Positions 62,926 to 64,000 of a stretch of DNA of 64,000 nucleotides are shown here, one piece after another (position 1 is the first letter of the stretch; the number at the start of each line of letters is the position of its first letter). The notes beneath the pieces were generated by a model that saw only the letters and a list, made by a program, of their open reading frames with translations, was not told the DNA's origin and did no database searches. The DNA comes from Limnobacter sp. (GTDB lineage Bacteria > Pseudomonadota > Gammaproteobacteria > Burkholderiales > Burkholderiaceae_B): NCBI GenBank assembly GCA_029866125.1, contig JARWZZ010000017.1:62001-126000 (forward strand). Reading direction: 5' to 3'. Both the position numbers and the translations under genes were made by a program.

Positions 62926-63054
62926 TTAGAAAGGCTTAGGCTGGTTGATGCCCTCTTTCGCGTCTTTTCTCAACTTCTTTGCGGCCTTTTTTTCTTTGGG
63001 GGTGGTTAAGGGTTGCTTTTTGTCCGATTTGTCATTCTTTTGAGGATTCGTCAT
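62926..63054 (-). CDS. Lys-rich small protein, 42 residues
   Basis: Frame read directly: begins MTNPQKNDKSDKKQPL, then TTPKEKKAAKKLRKDAKEG and ends INQPKPF. About a third of residues are Lys. A good SD (GGGAGAG) lies 5 nt upstream of the ATG. No signal or membrane segment; strongly basic, so nucleic-acid or ribosome association is possible but unproven. It lies between tRNA-Pro and the Crp/Fnr gene. Confidence 0.65.
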   Translation of the reverse strand: MTNPQKNDKSDKKQPLTTPKEKKAAKKLRKDAKEGINQPKPF

Positions 63055-63233
63055 TTTTACTCTCCCGTTGTGTTGACACCTATCTTAACGCCTGAACGGA
63101 AGAATAATCTACTTCAACGAGATAATAGTATGTACGATATCGCACGAATAAGATTAAAGGCCTACACTTCCTTTTGCTCATCTATTTAAGATGAATCGGT
63201 TATTCAGGTGTATCCCCTTGGGAAAAAACGAAT

Positions 63234-64000
63234 ATGACCTCTCCTGCATTCAACCATCTGCTCAATGCACTGCCTGCGGCAGATTATCAACGCCTGGTTT
63301 TGTCCTTAGAACCTGTAAATCTTAAACTGGGTGATGTTCTATATGAGTCGGGGGATATACCTCGATATGTGTACTTTCCAACCACTGCAATTATTTCCTT
63401 AATCTATGGCCTTGAAAATGGCGCTTCTGCTGAAATTGCTGTAGTTGGAAATGAGGGCATTCTTGGAATAGCATTGTTTATGGGTGGAAATACCACACCA
63501 AGCCGCGCAGTCGTTAGAAACAAGGGCATGGCGTATAGATTAAGCCCACAGGTTTTGTTAGAAGAGTTTCAGCAAGGCGGGGCCGTACAAAATCTGCTTT
63601 TGCGATACACCCAAGCGCTCATTACACAAATGACACAGACTGCTGTGTGTAATCGCCACCACACAGTTGAGCAGCAACTTTGCCGATGGTTATTGCAAAG
63701 CTTAGATCGGCTTAGCAGCAACCGCCTCGAAATGACTCAAGAATTAATTGCGAGCATGCTAGGTGTGCGCAGGGAAGGAGTGACCGAGGCTGCGGGTCGG
63801 CTACAAAAAGAGGAAATGATCAGCTACTCACGCGGGCGGATTGATATCCTTAACCGACCCAAGCTTGAAAAGCAGGTATGCGAATGTTATCAGGTGGTTA
63901 AATCTGAATATGACCGACTATTGCCAGTAAGTGAAAGGCGCCATAGTGAGCCCAACCCGATAAGTGAAGTACACCTTGAAAGCCTGACTGGAAAAGTTAA
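63234..64000 (+). CDS. Crp/Fnr family transcriptional regulator (partial, runs off the window)
   Basis: The frame from ATG 63234 stays open to base 64000, 255 codons so far. The N-terminal cyclic-nucleotide-binding-like domain shows LGDVLYESGDIPRYVYFPTTAIISLIYG (about 35-62; read in parts LGDVLYESGD, YVYFPTTAIISL) and AVVGNEGILGIALFMGG. The C-terminal winged HTH is ELIASMLGVRREGVTEAAGRL (about 178-198). Family size is ~220-240, so it is nearly complete and perhaps extended. The haem or Cys cluster of FNR is not evident. The 180-bp gap before it has a weak GGGA SD. Confidence 0.88.
   Translation, partial: MTSPAFNHLLNALPAADYQRLVLSLEPVNLKLGDVLYESGDIPRYVYFPTTAIISLIYGLENGASAEIAVVGNEGILGIALFMGGNTTPSRAVVRNKGMAYRLSPQVLLEEFQQGGAVQNLLLRYTQALITQMTQTAVCNRHHTVEQQLCRWLLQSLDRLSSNRLEMTQELIASMLGVRREGVTEAAGRLQKEEMISYSRGRIDILNRPKLEKQVCECYQVVKSEYDRLLPVSERRHSEPNPISEVHLESLTGKV

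Noticed and set aside
1..64000. CRISPR arrays, insertion sequences, prophage or rRNA genes
   Set aside because: No spaced direct-repeat array, transposase, integrase, phage structural gene or rRNA segment was seen.

Overview
This 64 kb window looks like the chromosome of a free-living, sulfur-oxidising betaproteobacterium of the order Burkholderiales. The gene orders purF-cvpA-SPOR-folC-accD-trpABF-truA-fimV-asd-leuBDC and ndk-rlmN-rodZ-ispG-hisS-yfgM-bamB-der are typical of that order. The complete soxCDYZAXB thiosulfate cluster and moderate GC suggest a Limnobacter-like organism (inference from gene content; no database search was possible).

Layout. (1) 1-20.8 kb, minus strand: purine, fatty acid, tryptophan, leucine, threonine/lysine-branch and chorismate biosynthesis, with truA, fimV, an entericidin-like mini-lipoprotein, an M48 peptidase, an MFS transporter, a renalase-like flavoprotein and a CBS protein. 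(2) 20.9-30 kb, minus: outer-membrane assembly, translation, isoprenoid and cell-shape genes (der, bamB, yfgM-like, hisS, ispG, rodZ, rlmN, ndk). (3) 30.2-35.6 kb: a BAX inhibitor-1 family membrane protein on plus, then rlmD, an nlpD-like gene, pcm, surE and yaaA on minus. (4) 35.8-42 kb, plus: the SOS mutagenesis cassette lexA-imuA-imuB-dnaE2 behind one clear promoter and LexA box, convergent with parE. (5) 44.1-48.3 kb: a compact regulatory island. It holds two paralogous HrpL-like ECF sigma factors, a sigma-54 activator (bEBP), a CesT-like type III chaperone candidate and two small unknown genes. A sigma-54 -24/-12-like promoter lies before one sigma gene, hrp-box-like promoters lie before two transcription units, and a shared dyad lies upstream of both sigma genes. 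(6) tRNA-Arg(CCU). (7) 48.5-53.5 kb, minus: an unusual TRAP-type transporter (giant permease with a C-terminal NTF2/Cds6-like domain, solute-binding protein, lipoprotein). (8) A pseudo-receiver/TPR protein on plus. (9) 55.3-61.6 kb, minus: soxCDYZAXB. (10) 61.7-64 kb: small unknowns, a DUF1178 gene, tRNA-Pro(GGG), a 42-residue Lys-rich protein, and a Crp/Fnr regulator cut by the window edge.

How it works together. The sox genes encode periplasmic thiosulfate oxidation including the SoxCD sulfur dehydrogenase, so thiosulfate can go fully to sulfate. The lexA-imu-dnaE2 unit is DNA-damage-inducible mutagenic translesion synthesis. The most interesting part is the 44-48 kb island. Its layout suggests the Hrp-type cascade known from Pseudomonas syringae (bEBP plus sigma-54 switches on an HrpL-type ECF sigma, which reads hrp-box promoters), but here it has two sigma paralogues and no secretion-apparatus genes in view.
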